Source: Chitinophaga filiformis (GTDB taxonomy: Bacteria > Bacteroidota > Bacteroidia > Chitinophagales > Chitinophagaceae). Taken from it: 64,000 bases of DNA. Shown here piece after piece: positions 25,789-34,758 of this stretch (its first letter is position 1; every line of letters starts with the position of its first letter). The stretch is from positions 182,969 through 246,968 of the forward strand of contig NZ_JAKIRP010000014.1 of assembly GCF_021646545.1 (NCBI RefSeq), written 5' to 3'. The notes below the pieces were generated by a model, which saw nothing but the letters and a program-made list of their open reading frames with translations, did no database searches and was not told the origin of the DNA. The translations under genes and the position numbers were made by a program.

Positions 25789-25851
25789 TGTATTACACCC
25801 TGTTTAACAATTTCATAATTTAGAGCAGCTACAGCAGTACATAACAACCAA

Positions 25852-25859
25852 TAACTTTG
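25852..25859 (+). promoter_or_regulatory. -7 element of the ECF sigma gene (TAACTTTG)
   Basis: Exact TAnnTTTG ending 15 bases before the ATG at 25874. It overlaps the in-frame GTG at 25859, which therefore cannot be the start. The leader would be only a few bases long. Confidence 0.5.
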
Positions 25860-25873
25860 TGACACGTTATTCT

Positions 25874-26422
25874 ATGTCAAAAGAAGGTCAATACACTTTA
25901 TGGCGTTCCATCCGGACAGGCAATGAAACTGCCTTCCGCCAGCTGTTCGAAGAATACTGGGAACCGCTCTTCACCTATGCCTGTAAGATCACCAGGGACC
26001 ATTCCCTGGCTCAGGATAGTGTACAAGGCCTCTTTATCCATCTTTGGGAAAAACGTGACGTCCTGCCCGATGTAACTGCCATCCTGCCATATCTTCGTAG
26101 CGCGCTTAGAAACAGGCTGCTCAACGCCCTCCGCGACGAGCACGTCTATCAGAAACACGTCGACATCTTCACACAGGTACTTGATACCAATGCGCCTTCT
26201 TCCTCCGATCAGCTGCACCTTAAAGAAACCGAACAACAACTGCTGCTCTCCATCAACCGTCTTCCCGGTAAAATGAAAGATGTGTTCTATCTCCACAGGA
26301 TGGAAGACCTCTCGGTAGCCGAGATCGCTTGTAAGCTGGGTACCTCCCCACAAACTATCCGGAACCAGCTCAATACTGCCATGCAACGCCTGCGGAATGG
26401 CTGGAAGACCATCGCCGGCTAA
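25874..26422 (+). CDS. ECF sigma factor (RNA polymerase sigma-70 family, Bacteroidota type)
   Basis: A 182-residue sigma factor. Region 2 is at residues 10-75 (GNETAFRQLFEEYWEPLFTYA, HSLAQDSVQGLFIHLWEKR), and region 4 at about 115-175 (LSINRLPGKMKDVFYLHRMEDLSVAEIACKLGTSPQTIRNQL). It is the cell-surface-signalling type that activates the linked SusC/SusD genes when FecR releases it. ATG at 25874 is chosen over GTG at 25859 because of the promoter position. FecR follows after 59 bases. Confidence 0.93.
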   Translation: MSKEGQYTLWRSIRTGNETAFRQLFEEYWEPLFTYACKITRDHSLAQDSVQGLFIHLWEKRDVLPDVTAILPYLRSALRNRLLNALRDEHVYQKHVDIFTQVLDTNAPSSSDQLHLKETEQQLLLSINRLPGKMKDVFYLHRMEDLSVAEIACKLGTSPQTIRNQLNTAMQRLRNGWKTIAG

Positions 26423-26481
26423 TCTTTATATTACCGAATTGTTAACGCCGGGTGGTCCAATAGTTAAAACACACATTTCCC

Positions 26482-27468
26482 GTGTCTTACTATAAACCAC
26501 AGAACAGTTTGGACAAAGGGACACTATTAGCACTACTGGAAAAATTCCGTCAGGGCGAATGCACCCCGGAAGAAGAAGCACTTCTATCTGCATGGCTGGA
26601 TGCCCTGGAACGGGACAGCGATGTACCCAAACTATCAGCTACCGAGATGCAGCAGATCAAAGAGAACATGCAGCAGCAGATATGGCCTGATCCCGCTATC
26701 CGCCCCCGCCGCATAGGACTGCGTATCGCCAGAGTAGCAGCAATAGTGGTCCCGCTCATTATCGGAGGGTATTTCACACAACAGTATCTTACACGTCCTT
26801 CCCGGCAATTGTCACACACTTCCATTGACTGGAAGACAGTAAAAAATACCGGCAGACAATTACAGCAGATCGTACTGCCGGATAATACAGTAGCAGTACT
26901 AGGGCCTTACAGTACGATTCATTATCCTGCGCAATTCCCGGCCAATGCAAGGCCGGTTAAGCTGACCGAGGGCAAGGCCTTCTTTGATGTCGTAAAAGAC
27001 ACAAGGCCATTCAGCGTTGAAGATAACAGTGGTGTACGCACTACTGTACTGGGCACCTCTTTTACCGTAGAGGCCAGCAACGCCCTGCATATATCGAGAG
27101 TTGCAGTTGCTACCGGCAAGGTGCAGGTAGAACGCCAGGGCACAAAAACGGCTACCCTGGGGCCATCACAAAGACTAACATTCAGTGAACAAGCTGTAAA
27201 GCAGGACAGCGTTGCGGCCAACGACCTACTGGCATGGACAAAAGGAGAGATCATACTACGCAATGCCACTTTACAGGATCTACTACTAACCATAAAAAAT
27301 CAATACGGTATCACAGCTACCACAGCATTGGACGTACATCAGGGGAATTACACATTGCACATTCCCGCTACAATGACTTTGCAGGAAGTCCTGGACATTA
27401 TTGAAAAAATCAGTTACAGACCAAAAATTCATTTCAGTATGCAGCACGATCAGCTTCTGGTTAATTAA
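26482..27468 (+). CDS. FecR-family anti-sigma factor
   Basis: A 328-residue inner-membrane regulator with a GTG start. The cytosolic N-terminal sigma-binding region (LLALLEKFRQGECTPEEEALLSAWLD) precedes a membrane segment at about residues 78-98 (IARVAAIVVPLIIGGYFTQQYL). The periplasmic FecR domain has QQIVLPDNTVAVLGPYSTIHYP, GKAFFDVVKDTRPFSV, GTSFTVEA and VATGKVQVER. The C-terminal part (LLLTIKNQYGITATTALDVHQGNYTL) matches DUF4974. It relays receptor occupancy from the STN domain of the SusC protein at 27592 to the sigma factor. Confidence 0.93.
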   Translation: MSYYKPQNSLDKGTLLALLEKFRQGECTPEEEALLSAWLDALERDSDVPKLSATEMQQIKENMQQQIWPDPAIRPRRIGLRIARVAAIVVPLIIGGYFTQQYLTRPSRQLSHTSIDWKTVKNTGRQLQQIVLPDNTVAVLGPYSTIHYPAQFPANARPVKLTEGKAFFDVVKDTRPFSVEDNSGVRTTVLGTSFTVEASNALHISRVAVATGKVQVERQGTKTATLGPSQRLTFSEQAVKQDSVAANDLLAWTKGEIILRNATLQDLLLTIKNQYGITATTALDVHQGNYTLHIPATMTLQEVLDIIEKISYRPKIHFSMQHDQLLVN

Positions 27469-27591
27469 GGCAATCAGGAATTGACCTTTGTGGTTTAATT
27501 CCCCCGTTCTTAATGCCAATCCTTCATTCCGCAGACTGCTTCCATTCCGGTGGAACAGCCATACGCATGCCTTTACCTTAATCCTTAATAT

Positions 27592-30500
27592 ATGCAAAAA
27601 AACACTTTACAATTCTCTCTACGGCTTCGCTCAGCATTCCTCGCGGGACTTGCGTTGCTCGTACTGGCGTCAACCGCCTTCGCCTCGCATACCAATGCAC
27701 AGGCACTGCAAAAGATCCTGCAGCGTTTCCAGGTGCAGCAAGGCAGTCTTTCCTATGCACTGAAGCAACTGGAATCAAAAGCGCAGATCAGCCTTGCTTA
27801 CGATGAAGCGGCACTGCAAAAGATACAGGTGCGTGCAAACACTTATCAGAAGAAATCAGTGATCAGCATCCTGCAGGACCTGCTGAGCCAATCCACGCTT
27901 AAATTTGAAGAAAAGTACAACACCGTATTGATCTATGACAGCGCTTCCATTGCTCCGGTTAATACCCTGCAGCCAGCGGAAGAAAAGATCACACTCACAG
28001 GTGCGGTATATGACAATAATGGTCCGCTGATCGGCGCTACTGTCATGGTCAAGGGAACCAATACCGGTACCGGTACAGATGCCTCTGGTCATTTTAAACT
28101 GTCCGTAGCTGCTAATGACAACCTGGTATTGGTGGTAAGCATGATCGGTTTTAAAACACAGGAGATTGCAGTTGGTACACAACGTAGCTTTCAGATCGTA
28201 CTGGCCGAGAACAGTCTTAACCTGAACCAGCTGGTAGTAGTTGGTTATGGTACTCAACGTAAAGCCACCGTATCTGGTGCAGTTGCAGATGTTCAGCTGG
28301 ACAAACTCACGTCCCGTTCACTGAACAATGCTACAGAAGCATTACAGGGTAAAGCACCCGGTGTGATCATCCAGAACAATGGTGGCGACCCTACCTCGAA
28401 TCCTACTGTTTATGTGCGTGGTATGGGTGGTATCAACGGCGAATCTGCACTGTATATCGTAGATGGTTCTATCTACAACGGTGGTCCTATCAACCCGAAT
28501 GATATAGAATCTATCAACGTACTGAAAGATGCATCTGCCGCTATCTACGGCGCCAGGGCTTCCGGCGGTGTGATACTGATCACTACCAAAAAAGGAAAGG
28601 AAGGTACTGCTACTGTAACTCTCGATGCGAAAACCGGCTGGCAGTTCGCAGCTAAAAAGCTGGACGTACTGAATGCAAAGCAATTTGCTGATGTAGAAAA
28701 CATCGCATACACTGCAGCAGGCATTGCGCCGGCAGATGCTTTTAATGCTACCATATATCCTGACGGACAGATCACACGCACAGACTGGCAGGATGAGATC
28801 TTCCGTACCGGTAAGATCCAGGACTACAATGTCGGCGTAAAAGGCGGTAATGAAAAAAGCAGATATTATATGAGCTTTGGCTACCGTCGCAATGAAGGTA
28901 TCCTGCTGAACACACATGCTGAGCGTTATACGTTCCGCATGAATTCAGATGCACAGATAAAGCCATGGCTGAAAATAGGTGAGAACCTCTCCTTTACCTA
29001 CAATAACGGCAATGGTGCGAACACCACCAGCCCTTATACCGGCGCTATCTTTACTGCACTGGGTTATCCACGCAATATTACGCCGTACACTTCTACAGGC
29101 GCGTTCAGCGGTATGCCGATCGCTTATGCCGGTTCATACGGAGATCTGGCCAATCCGGTTGCGATCCTCACAAGGATGGATGACAAAACACCGGTGACCA
29201 ACATCGCCATCAATCCTTACGCTGAGGTAAAACTGACAAAAGACCTGGTATTCCGGTCTAACTTTTCAGTTACCAAATCATTCAGTGATCAGAAAACCTT
29301 CACCACCCGCGCACTGGAGATCGGTAAGATCAATACCAGTAACGGGCTCAATCAAAACATCGACAACGGCACCAACATCCTGTCTGAACAGACATTAACA
29401 TACACCAAACAATTTGCTGGTGTACACAACATCAGTGCTGTAGCTGGTTATACCTATCAGCACGACGACTATACCTTTCTGTATGTATCTGCCAGTGCTT
29501 TCGGCGATGAGCGGGATGTTTATCGCTATTTTGACAACGCAGGCGCCTGGGCAAAACCATCCAGCGGCAGAACACAGACTGCACTGGAAGCCATGCTGGG
29601 CCGTATTAACTACGACTACAAAGGCAAATATCTCCTGACGGTACTGGGTCGTCGTGATGGTAGCTCGCTCGTAGGTGCGCATAACCGCTACCAGAATTAC
29701 TACTCTGTTTCCGGCGGATGGGTACTGACAGAAGAAGATTTCTTACATAAGAACGATGTGCTCAGCTTCATGAAGGTCCGCGCCAGCTATGGCCTGCTGG
29801 GTAACCTGGCAAGTCTTCCTGCCAATGTTATCAACATTAATCTGAAATCAGTGAATATATACACCGGCGCCAACGGTACTCAAACCACAGGTCTTGCAGA
29901 AGATGCTTTATCCAATCCTAACCTGACATGGGCCAATTCCCGTCAGCTGAACTTCGGTACAGATCTCGCCTTCTTCAAGAACAGCCTGTCCATCACTGCC
30001 GACTACTTCATCAAGAACACGGAGAAAATGATCATGCAGGTAGATCCGCCAAGTACTGCAGGTGTAAGCACCGGCATGTACAAAAACATGGGTAAAGCAC
30101 GTGATAGAGGTATTGAACTGGGTATTAACTACAATGGTAAAATCGGAAAAGACTTCACATTCGGTATCGGCGCTACCGCTACAGCCATCAAGAATAAACT
30201 GATCGAACTGCAACCTGGTCTGAACGAAGTAGTGTCCTCTTCCAATATCAACGTACGTAGTACGCTGAACCCGATCGTAACACGTGTAGGTCATGAGATC
30301 TATGCTTATAACGTGATCAGAACTGACGGCATCTTCCAGACACAGGAAGAGATCAACAACTACGTGAACAAAGACGGAGGACTGATCCAGCCAAACGCAA
30401 AACCGGGCGACCGTAAATTTATCGACCAGCCTGATAAAAATGGCGTTCGTGATGGTGTGATCAACAACAACGACAGACAAGTAGTGGGCAGCCCATTCCC

Positions 30501-30993
30501 TGATTTCAGTTATGGCCTCAGCCTGAATGCCAGCTACAAAGGATTTGACCTGAACGTCTTTGCACAGGGTGTACAGGGTAATAAGCTGTTCAATGCCCTG
30601 AAATATACCAACATGAACCCCAGCATTGGTACCAATTACAACATGCTGACCGGTATCCTGAATGCATGGACGCCAACAAATACCAACACAGATGTAACCC
30701 GTATTATTTCTACCGACAAGAACGGTAACTACGGTAACACTTCCGACTGGTATATAGAAAACGGCTCCTACCTGCGTATCAAAAACATCACACTGGGTTA
30801 TACCTTACCAACCAGCCTGACCAACCAGGCACATATCGGTGCGGTAAGATTGTATGTTACCACTACCAACCTGTTCACCTTTACCAAATACACCGGTTAC
30901 GATCCGGAAGTGGGTATGGACGAACTGGGCATCGACAAAGGCCGTTATCCACAGGCTAAGAATGTGCTGATCGGACTGAACGTTAATTTCTAA
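27592..30993 (+). CDS. SusC/RagA TonB-dependent outer-membrane receptor with STN signalling domain
   Basis: A 1133-residue receptor. A signal peptide (SAFLAGLALLVLASTAFASHTNA) precedes an N-terminal STN domain at about residues 40-120 (LSYALKQLESKAQISLAYDEAALQ), which contacts FecR. A CarboxypepD_reg-like domain follows (GAVYDNNGPLIGATVMVKGTNTG, TDASGHFKLSV). The plug domain contains LNQLVVVGYGTQRKATVSGAV and YVRGMGGINGESALYIVDG, and the beta barrel ends in NVLIGLNVNF with a C-terminal Phe. The STN domain makes it a transducer as well as a transporter. It is followed by its SusD partner after 21 bases. Confidence 0.96.
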   Translation: MQKNTLQFSLRLRSAFLAGLALLVLASTAFASHTNAQALQKILQRFQVQQGSLSYALKQLESKAQISLAYDEAALQKIQVRANTYQKKSVISILQDLLSQSTLKFEEKYNTVLIYDSASIAPVNTLQPAEEKITLTGAVYDNNGPLIGATVMVKGTNTGTGTDASGHFKLSVAANDNLVLVVSMIGFKTQEIAVGTQRSFQIVLAENSLNLNQLVVVGYGTQRKATVSGAVADVQLDKLTSRSLNNATEALQGKAPGVIIQNNGGDPTSNPTVYVRGMGGINGESALYIVDGSIYNGGPINPNDIESINVLKDASAAIYGARASGGVILITTKKGKEGTATVTLDAKTGWQFAAKKLDVLNAKQFADVENIAYTAAGIAPADAFNATIYPDGQITRTDWQDEIFRTGKIQDYNVGVKGGNEKSRYYMSFGYRRNEGILLNTHAERYTFRMNSDAQIKPWLKIGENLSFTYNNGNGANTTSPYTGAIFTALGYPRNITPYTSTGAFSGMPIAYAGSYGDLANPVAILTRMDDKTPVTNIAINPYAEVKLTKDLVFRSNFSVTKSFSDQKTFTTRALEIGKINTSNGLNQNIDNGTNILSEQTLTYTKQFAGVHNISAVAGYTYQHDDYTFLYVSASAFGDERDVYRYFDNAGAWAKPSSGRTQTALEAMLGRINYDYKGKYLLTVLGRRDGSSLVGAHNRYQNYYSVSGGWVLTEEDFLHKNDVLSFMKVRASYGLLGNLASLPANVININLKSVNIYTGANGTQTTGLAEDALSNPNLTWANSRQLNFGTDLAFFKNSLSITADYFIKNTEKMIMQVDPPSTAGVSTGMYKNMGKARDRGIELGINYNGKIGKDFTFGIGATATAIKNKLIELQPGLNEVVSSSNINVRSTLNPIVTRVGHEIYAYNVIRTDGIFQTQEEINNYVNKDGGLIQPNAKPGDRKFIDQPDKNGVRDGVINNNDRQVVGSPFPDFSYGLSLNASYKGFDLNVFAQGVQGNKLFNALKYTNMNPSIGTNYNMLTGILNAWTPTNTNTDVTRIISTDKNGNYGNTSDWYIENGSYLRIKNITLGYTLPTSLTNQAHIGAVRLYVTTTNLFTFTKYTGYDPEVGMDELGIDKGRYPQAKNVLIGLNVNF

Positions 30994-31014
30994 TACACAC
31001 AAACGACGATTACA

Positions 31015-32529
31015 ATGAAGCAATTAATAAAACATATCACCCTCTCCCTGGCAGGTCTTTCCCTGCTGGCGGCCTGCAATAAAAAGCTGGACATTACTCC
31101 CGAAGGAGCGCCTACTACCGGCAACTTCTGGCAAACGGAAAGTGACGCCATCGCCGGCGCCAATGCCATGTACAACCTGTTTGACGATGAGAACTTCTAC
31201 GGCCGCGGCTACTGGTGGTTCATCAACGCCAGCGATGACATGGTAACCGGCCGTGTAAAAGCAGAAGGCGATAATATCAAAAACTTCAACAGCAATTTCA
31301 TTGGTGGTTCCTATACCGAAGGACAATGGAAGATGAGATACATCGTGATCAAACGTGCCAATGATGTGATCATGCATGTGCCTTCCATCAATATGGATGA
31401 AAAACTGAAGAACCGTGTTCTCGGAGAAGCATATTTCTTCAGTGGTCTGATGTACTTTGAACTGGCTTACACTTATGGCGATGCACGTGCCGGTGTTCCT
31501 ATTGTAAAACGCGACAGCCTCACCGGCGACCAGCCTATTCCACGTGCTGCGAACGTGAACCTGGTATATGAGTATGTAGAGAAGGAATTGTTGAAAGCTG
31601 CTAGTCTGCTGCCTTACTTCAATGAATATAGCAGCGATCTGTATGGTCGTCCGCATAAAACCGCGGCTTATGCATTCCTCAGCAAAATGTTCCTTTACAA
31701 AAAGGATTATGCCAATGCGGAGAAATATGCCGACTCTGTTATCCTGAGTGGTAAACATAAACTGCTGGACAACTTCGCAGATGTATTCACGATTGCCAAC
31801 AACTGGACAAGCGAATATATCTGGTCAGTATATTCCAACTCAAAAGGCCCAAGCGGCTGGGGTAGCATCCTGCCAGGTGTTATGCTGGAAAACAAAGGCT
31901 GGGGTAAATACAATGGCTGGGGATATTATATGCCTACCAAAGAACTGTATGACTCTTACGAAGCTGGCGACAAAAGAAGGGAAGCGACTATCCTGAAACC
32001 AGGCGATCAGTTCACCTTTTATGGCGAAGCCAGAGAGTATGCTTCTACCAATAGCCTGTCAGGCTACCAGTTCCGTAAATACATGGAGCCATTCTCTTAT
32101 GCTGCCGGCGCTCACCTGAGCCCTAACGGAGACCATCCGACCACAGACCTGAACCTGCCACTGATCCGTTACGCAGAAGTGCTGCTGATCAAAGCCGAAG
32201 CGGAATTGATGCAGGGCAAGAATGCAGACAAAGAGATCAATATGATCAGGCATCGCGCTGGTCTGACAGATGTGACCAATGCAGACATGACCGAACTGAA
32301 AAAACAACGCCGTTCCGAACTGGCTGGCGAGTGGGCGAATCACCACTTCGACCTGGTGCGCTGGGGCGATGCACAGGCGGCTTATGCTAAACCATTACAC
32401 GGCTACAGTGGTGCTGAAATATGGCCTGCACGTAACTTCAATCCTGCCATCCACAATGTATGGCCGGTACCAAGAAGTGAAGTGACCAGCAGCAATGGTG
32501 TTGTAAAACAGAATGCCGGCTGGGAATAA
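31015..32529 (+). CDS. SusD/RagB substrate-binding lipoprotein
   Basis: A 504-residue outer-membrane lipoprotein (lipobox SLLAAC, Cys 21) forming the lid over the SusC pore. Typical features: NKKLDITPEGAPTTGNFWQTESDAIAGANAMYN at the N terminus, TPR-like helices (AYFFSGLMYFELAYTYGDARAGVPIVKR, AYAFLSKMFLYKKDYANAEKYAD) and the C-terminal LIRYAEVLLIKAEAELMQGK, RRSELAGEWANHHFDLVRWG and NVWPVPRSE. Substrate not determinable. The downstream phosphatase suggests a phosphorylated ligand. Confidence 0.96.
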   Translation: MKQLIKHITLSLAGLSLLAACNKKLDITPEGAPTTGNFWQTESDAIAGANAMYNLFDDENFYGRGYWWFINASDDMVTGRVKAEGDNIKNFNSNFIGGSYTEGQWKMRYIVIKRANDVIMHVPSINMDEKLKNRVLGEAYFFSGLMYFELAYTYGDARAGVPIVKRDSLTGDQPIPRAANVNLVYEYVEKELLKAASLLPYFNEYSSDLYGRPHKTAAYAFLSKMFLYKKDYANAEKYADSVILSGKHKLLDNFADVFTIANNWTSEYIWSVYSNSKGPSGWGSILPGVMLENKGWGKYNGWGYYMPTKELYDSYEAGDKRREATILKPGDQFTFYGEAREYASTNSLSGYQFRKYMEPFSYAAGAHLSPNGDHPTTDLNLPLIRYAEVLLIKAEAELMQGKNADKEINMIRHRAGLTDVTNADMTELKKQRRSELAGEWANHHFDLVRWGDAQAAYAKPLHGYSGAEIWPARNFNPAIHNVWPVPRSEVTSSNGVVKQNAGWE

Positions 32530-32546
32530 TATCTTTTCAATTTAAT

Positions 32547-32603
32547 AATTAGGAATTAAGGACCAGGAGTATTAATATTCCGGAACTTAATTCCTAATTT
32601 TTT
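32547..32603 (+). terminator. Terminator-like hairpin after SusD
   Basis: AATTAGGAATTAAG pairs perfectly with CTTAATTCCTAATT (14 bases) and is followed by a T run. The loop itself contains the near-palindrome GGAGTATTAATATTCC. The phosphatase gene starts 29 bases later, so termination may be partial. Confidence 0.65.
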
Positions 32604-32632
32604 AACTTCTAATATTTAATCTTCGAGATCAC

Positions 32633-34456
32633 ATGCTTAGGTCTACCTTTCTTTCCCTCTCACTTTTCGCGGCCCTGACCGCGGGTGCTCAAACCAGTGC
32701 TTATACTACTTTGAGCGCTCATGCACATAACGATTATGAGCATCCTATTCCTTTTCTGACAGCTTATTACCGTCATTATGGATCTATAGAGGCTGATGTT
32801 TTTGAGCGGAATGGACAATTGTTCGTTGCACACAATGAAGAGAATATCCGCCCTGATCGTACCCTGGAAAAGCTGTATCTGCAGCCATTACAGGAGCAGG
32901 TACGCAAAAACGGGGGTACTGCTTTTAAAAATAGTAAGGACACTTTACAGCTGATGATCGACTTTAAGACCAGCGGTATACCTACTTTAAAAGCCCTGAC
33001 AAAAATACTGGAACGCTATCCGGATATCACTAAAACACCTACTGTCGTTATCACCATCAGCGGAGATCAGCCGGTTCCCGGACTGTGGGACCAGTATCCT
33101 TCCTACATCCATTTTGATGGTAAAAGGGGATTACAATACACTGCTGCGCAGGCTAAACGTATTCCGATGTTCAGTGTCGATCTGAAAACATTTACTAACT
33201 GGAATGGCAAGGGACTGATCGTGAAAGCGGAACGCGAGAAAATGCAGCACTGGATCGATAGCGTACATGAGGCGAATAAGAAAGTGCGTTTCTGGGGTAC
33301 GGCTGATAATGTGAATACATGGAAGACACTGATGAACATGCGGGTAAACTACATCGGTACTGACCTCGTGGAAGACCTGGCTTCCTTCCTCACTAACAGA
33401 AAAAGCCTTGAATATAACGGCACAGCCACTCCGCATACGCTCTATCCTGCCCGCTATGTGAACAATGATAGTCTGACTAAAGTCAATAACGTCATTCTCC
33501 TGATCGGTGATGGTATGGGACTTGCGCAGATCTATGCAGGGTTCACCGGCAATCGTGGTCAGCTGAACCTCCTGCAGATGCGTAATATCGGTTTCTCTAA
33601 AACTTATTCCTCCGACAGCTATATCACCGATTCTGCTGCTGGCGGTACTGCTATGGCTACCGGGCGTAAGACGAACAACCGTTACATTGGCGTAGATGCT
33701 ACCGGTGTGCGCCTCAATCCTATTCCCGATATCATCGCGCCTAAAGGTTACAAGAGTGCCCTCATCAGCGCGGGAGATATCACTGATGCTACACCTGCTG
33801 CTTTCTATGGTCATGTACCAGAAAGAACATTGGAAGATACCATCGCTGCAGATTTTCTTTCCAGTTCTGTTAGCATTATGATCGGTGGTGGTGCGAAACA
33901 CTTTAACCAGCGTAAAGATGGTATGAATATGCCAGCGCTGCTGCAGCAAAAGGGATATGTGTTTAGCACCCGGCTGGAAGATCTGGATACCTTGCAGGCT
34001 TCAAAATACCTTGTATTGGACAAACGGGCAGAGTTGCCCATGATGGCGGGCCGGAGCAAGTTCCTTGCTCATGCGTTGGAAAAGAGCATTGGCACATTGC
34101 GTGATCGGTTCTTCATTATGGCGGAAGGGGCGCAGATTGATTATGGCGGGCATGTGAACAACCTGCCGTATGTTGCGACTGAGATGATGGATTTTGATGA
34201 GGCGATTGGGGCGGCGATGAAATTTGCGGATGAGGATGGGCATACGTTGGTGATCGTTACTGCGGATCATGAGACGGGTGGGTTGTCGTTGCTCGATGGA
34301 AATATTGCGAAAGGATATGTTGACGGGCATTTCAGTAGTAATGATCATAGTGCGGTGATGGTACCGGTGTTTGCTTATGGGCCGCATTCGCTGGATTTCA
34401 GAGGGGTGTATGAGAATACGGAGATATTTGAGAAGATAATTGCGTTGTTGAAATAG
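32633..34456 (+). CDS. Exported fusion: PI-PLC/GDPD-like phosphodiesterase domain plus alkaline phosphatase
   Basis: A 607-residue exported enzyme (signal peptide SLSLFAALTAGAQ). Residues ~25-265 resemble the PLC-like phosphodiesterase superfamily: catalytic His in SAHAHNDY and in FVAHNEE, acidic ligands in GSIEADVF and LMIDFKT. Residues ~285-605 are an alkaline phosphatase: metal motif VILLIGDGMGLAQ, nucleophile Ser in ITDSAAGGTAMATGRK, EGAQIDYGGH, and TADHETGGL. Together they could release a phosphomonoester from a phosphodiester and then free the phosphate. Its place after sigma/FecR/SusC/SusD suggests the receptor imports such a compound. Codon use turns G-rich in the last 300 bases. The order of the two domains is clear; the substrate is inference. 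Confidence 0.88.
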   Translation: MLRSTFLSLSLFAALTAGAQTSAYTTLSAHAHNDYEHPIPFLTAYYRHYGSIEADVFERNGQLFVAHNEENIRPDRTLEKLYLQPLQEQVRKNGGTAFKNSKDTLQLMIDFKTSGIPTLKALTKILERYPDITKTPTVVITISGDQPVPGLWDQYPSYIHFDGKRGLQYTAAQAKRIPMFSVDLKTFTNWNGKGLIVKAEREKMQHWIDSVHEANKKVRFWGTADNVNTWKTLMNMRVNYIGTDLVEDLASFLTNRKSLEYNGTATPHTLYPARYVNNDSLTKVNNVILLIGDGMGLAQIYAGFTGNRGQLNLLQMRNIGFSKTYSSDSYITDSAAGGTAMATGRKTNNRYIGVDATGVRLNPIPDIIAPKGYKSALISAGDITDATPAAFYGHVPERTLEDTIAADFLSSSVSIMIGGGAKHFNQRKDGMNMPALLQQKGYVFSTRLEDLDTLQASKYLVLDKRAELPMMAGRSKFLAHALEKSIGTLRDRFFIMAEGAQIDYGGHVNNLPYVATEMMDFDEAIGAAMKFADEDGHTLVIVTADHETGGLSLLDGNIAKGYVDGHFSSNDHSAVMVPVFAYGPHSLDFRGVYENTEIFEKIIALLK

Positions 34457-34758
34457 TGTAGTTCTTTGTAGGCGAACTGGCTGCTTTATATAATGCATTG
34501 GATCGCTGGGAATTTGGATGGATGTTTTGCCGCGGTTTCAGGTAGGAGCACTGGCTGTAGTTCTTTGAAGTTTTTACGCATGATGCGTTGTGGGTCGTGT
34601 TGAGCGTTGGGATGTAGATTAAACTCCTGTCAAGCGTGTCAGCGACTTCAAACAACTAAGGCCAGTGCTTCCTACCTGAAACCGGCTGCTACTTCCAGAG
34701 GTGCAATAAGAGCTATGCCGCCTTATTCCCTATATCCCTATCTATATATTGCCCCTTC
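34457..34758. repeat. Gene-free region with a long imperfect inverted repeat
   Basis: Two arms of about 40 bases, 34533-34571 and 34645-34685, are near-perfect reverse complements: CGGTTTCAGGTAGGA and GCACTGGC in the left arm match TCCTACCTGAAACCGG and GCCAGTGC in the right, and the inner part (AGTTCTTTGAAGT versus ACTTCAAACAACT) has few mismatches. A smaller hairpin, ACGCAT-G-ATGCGT (34576-34588), sits in the 70-base centre. TGTAGTTCTTTG occurs twice (34456 and 34555). It lies between convergent genes and may be a mobile palindromic element or a two-way terminator. Confidence 0.6.

Noticed and set aside
25859..25876. GTG at 25859 as start of the ECF sigma gene
   Set aside because: The GTG overlaps the end of the promoter element, so it would lie upstream of the transcript.
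26422..34456. Polysaccharide-utilisation locus
   Set aside because: SusC/SusD are present but no glycoside hydrolase, lyase or sulfatase is linked; the only enzyme is a phosphatase fusion.
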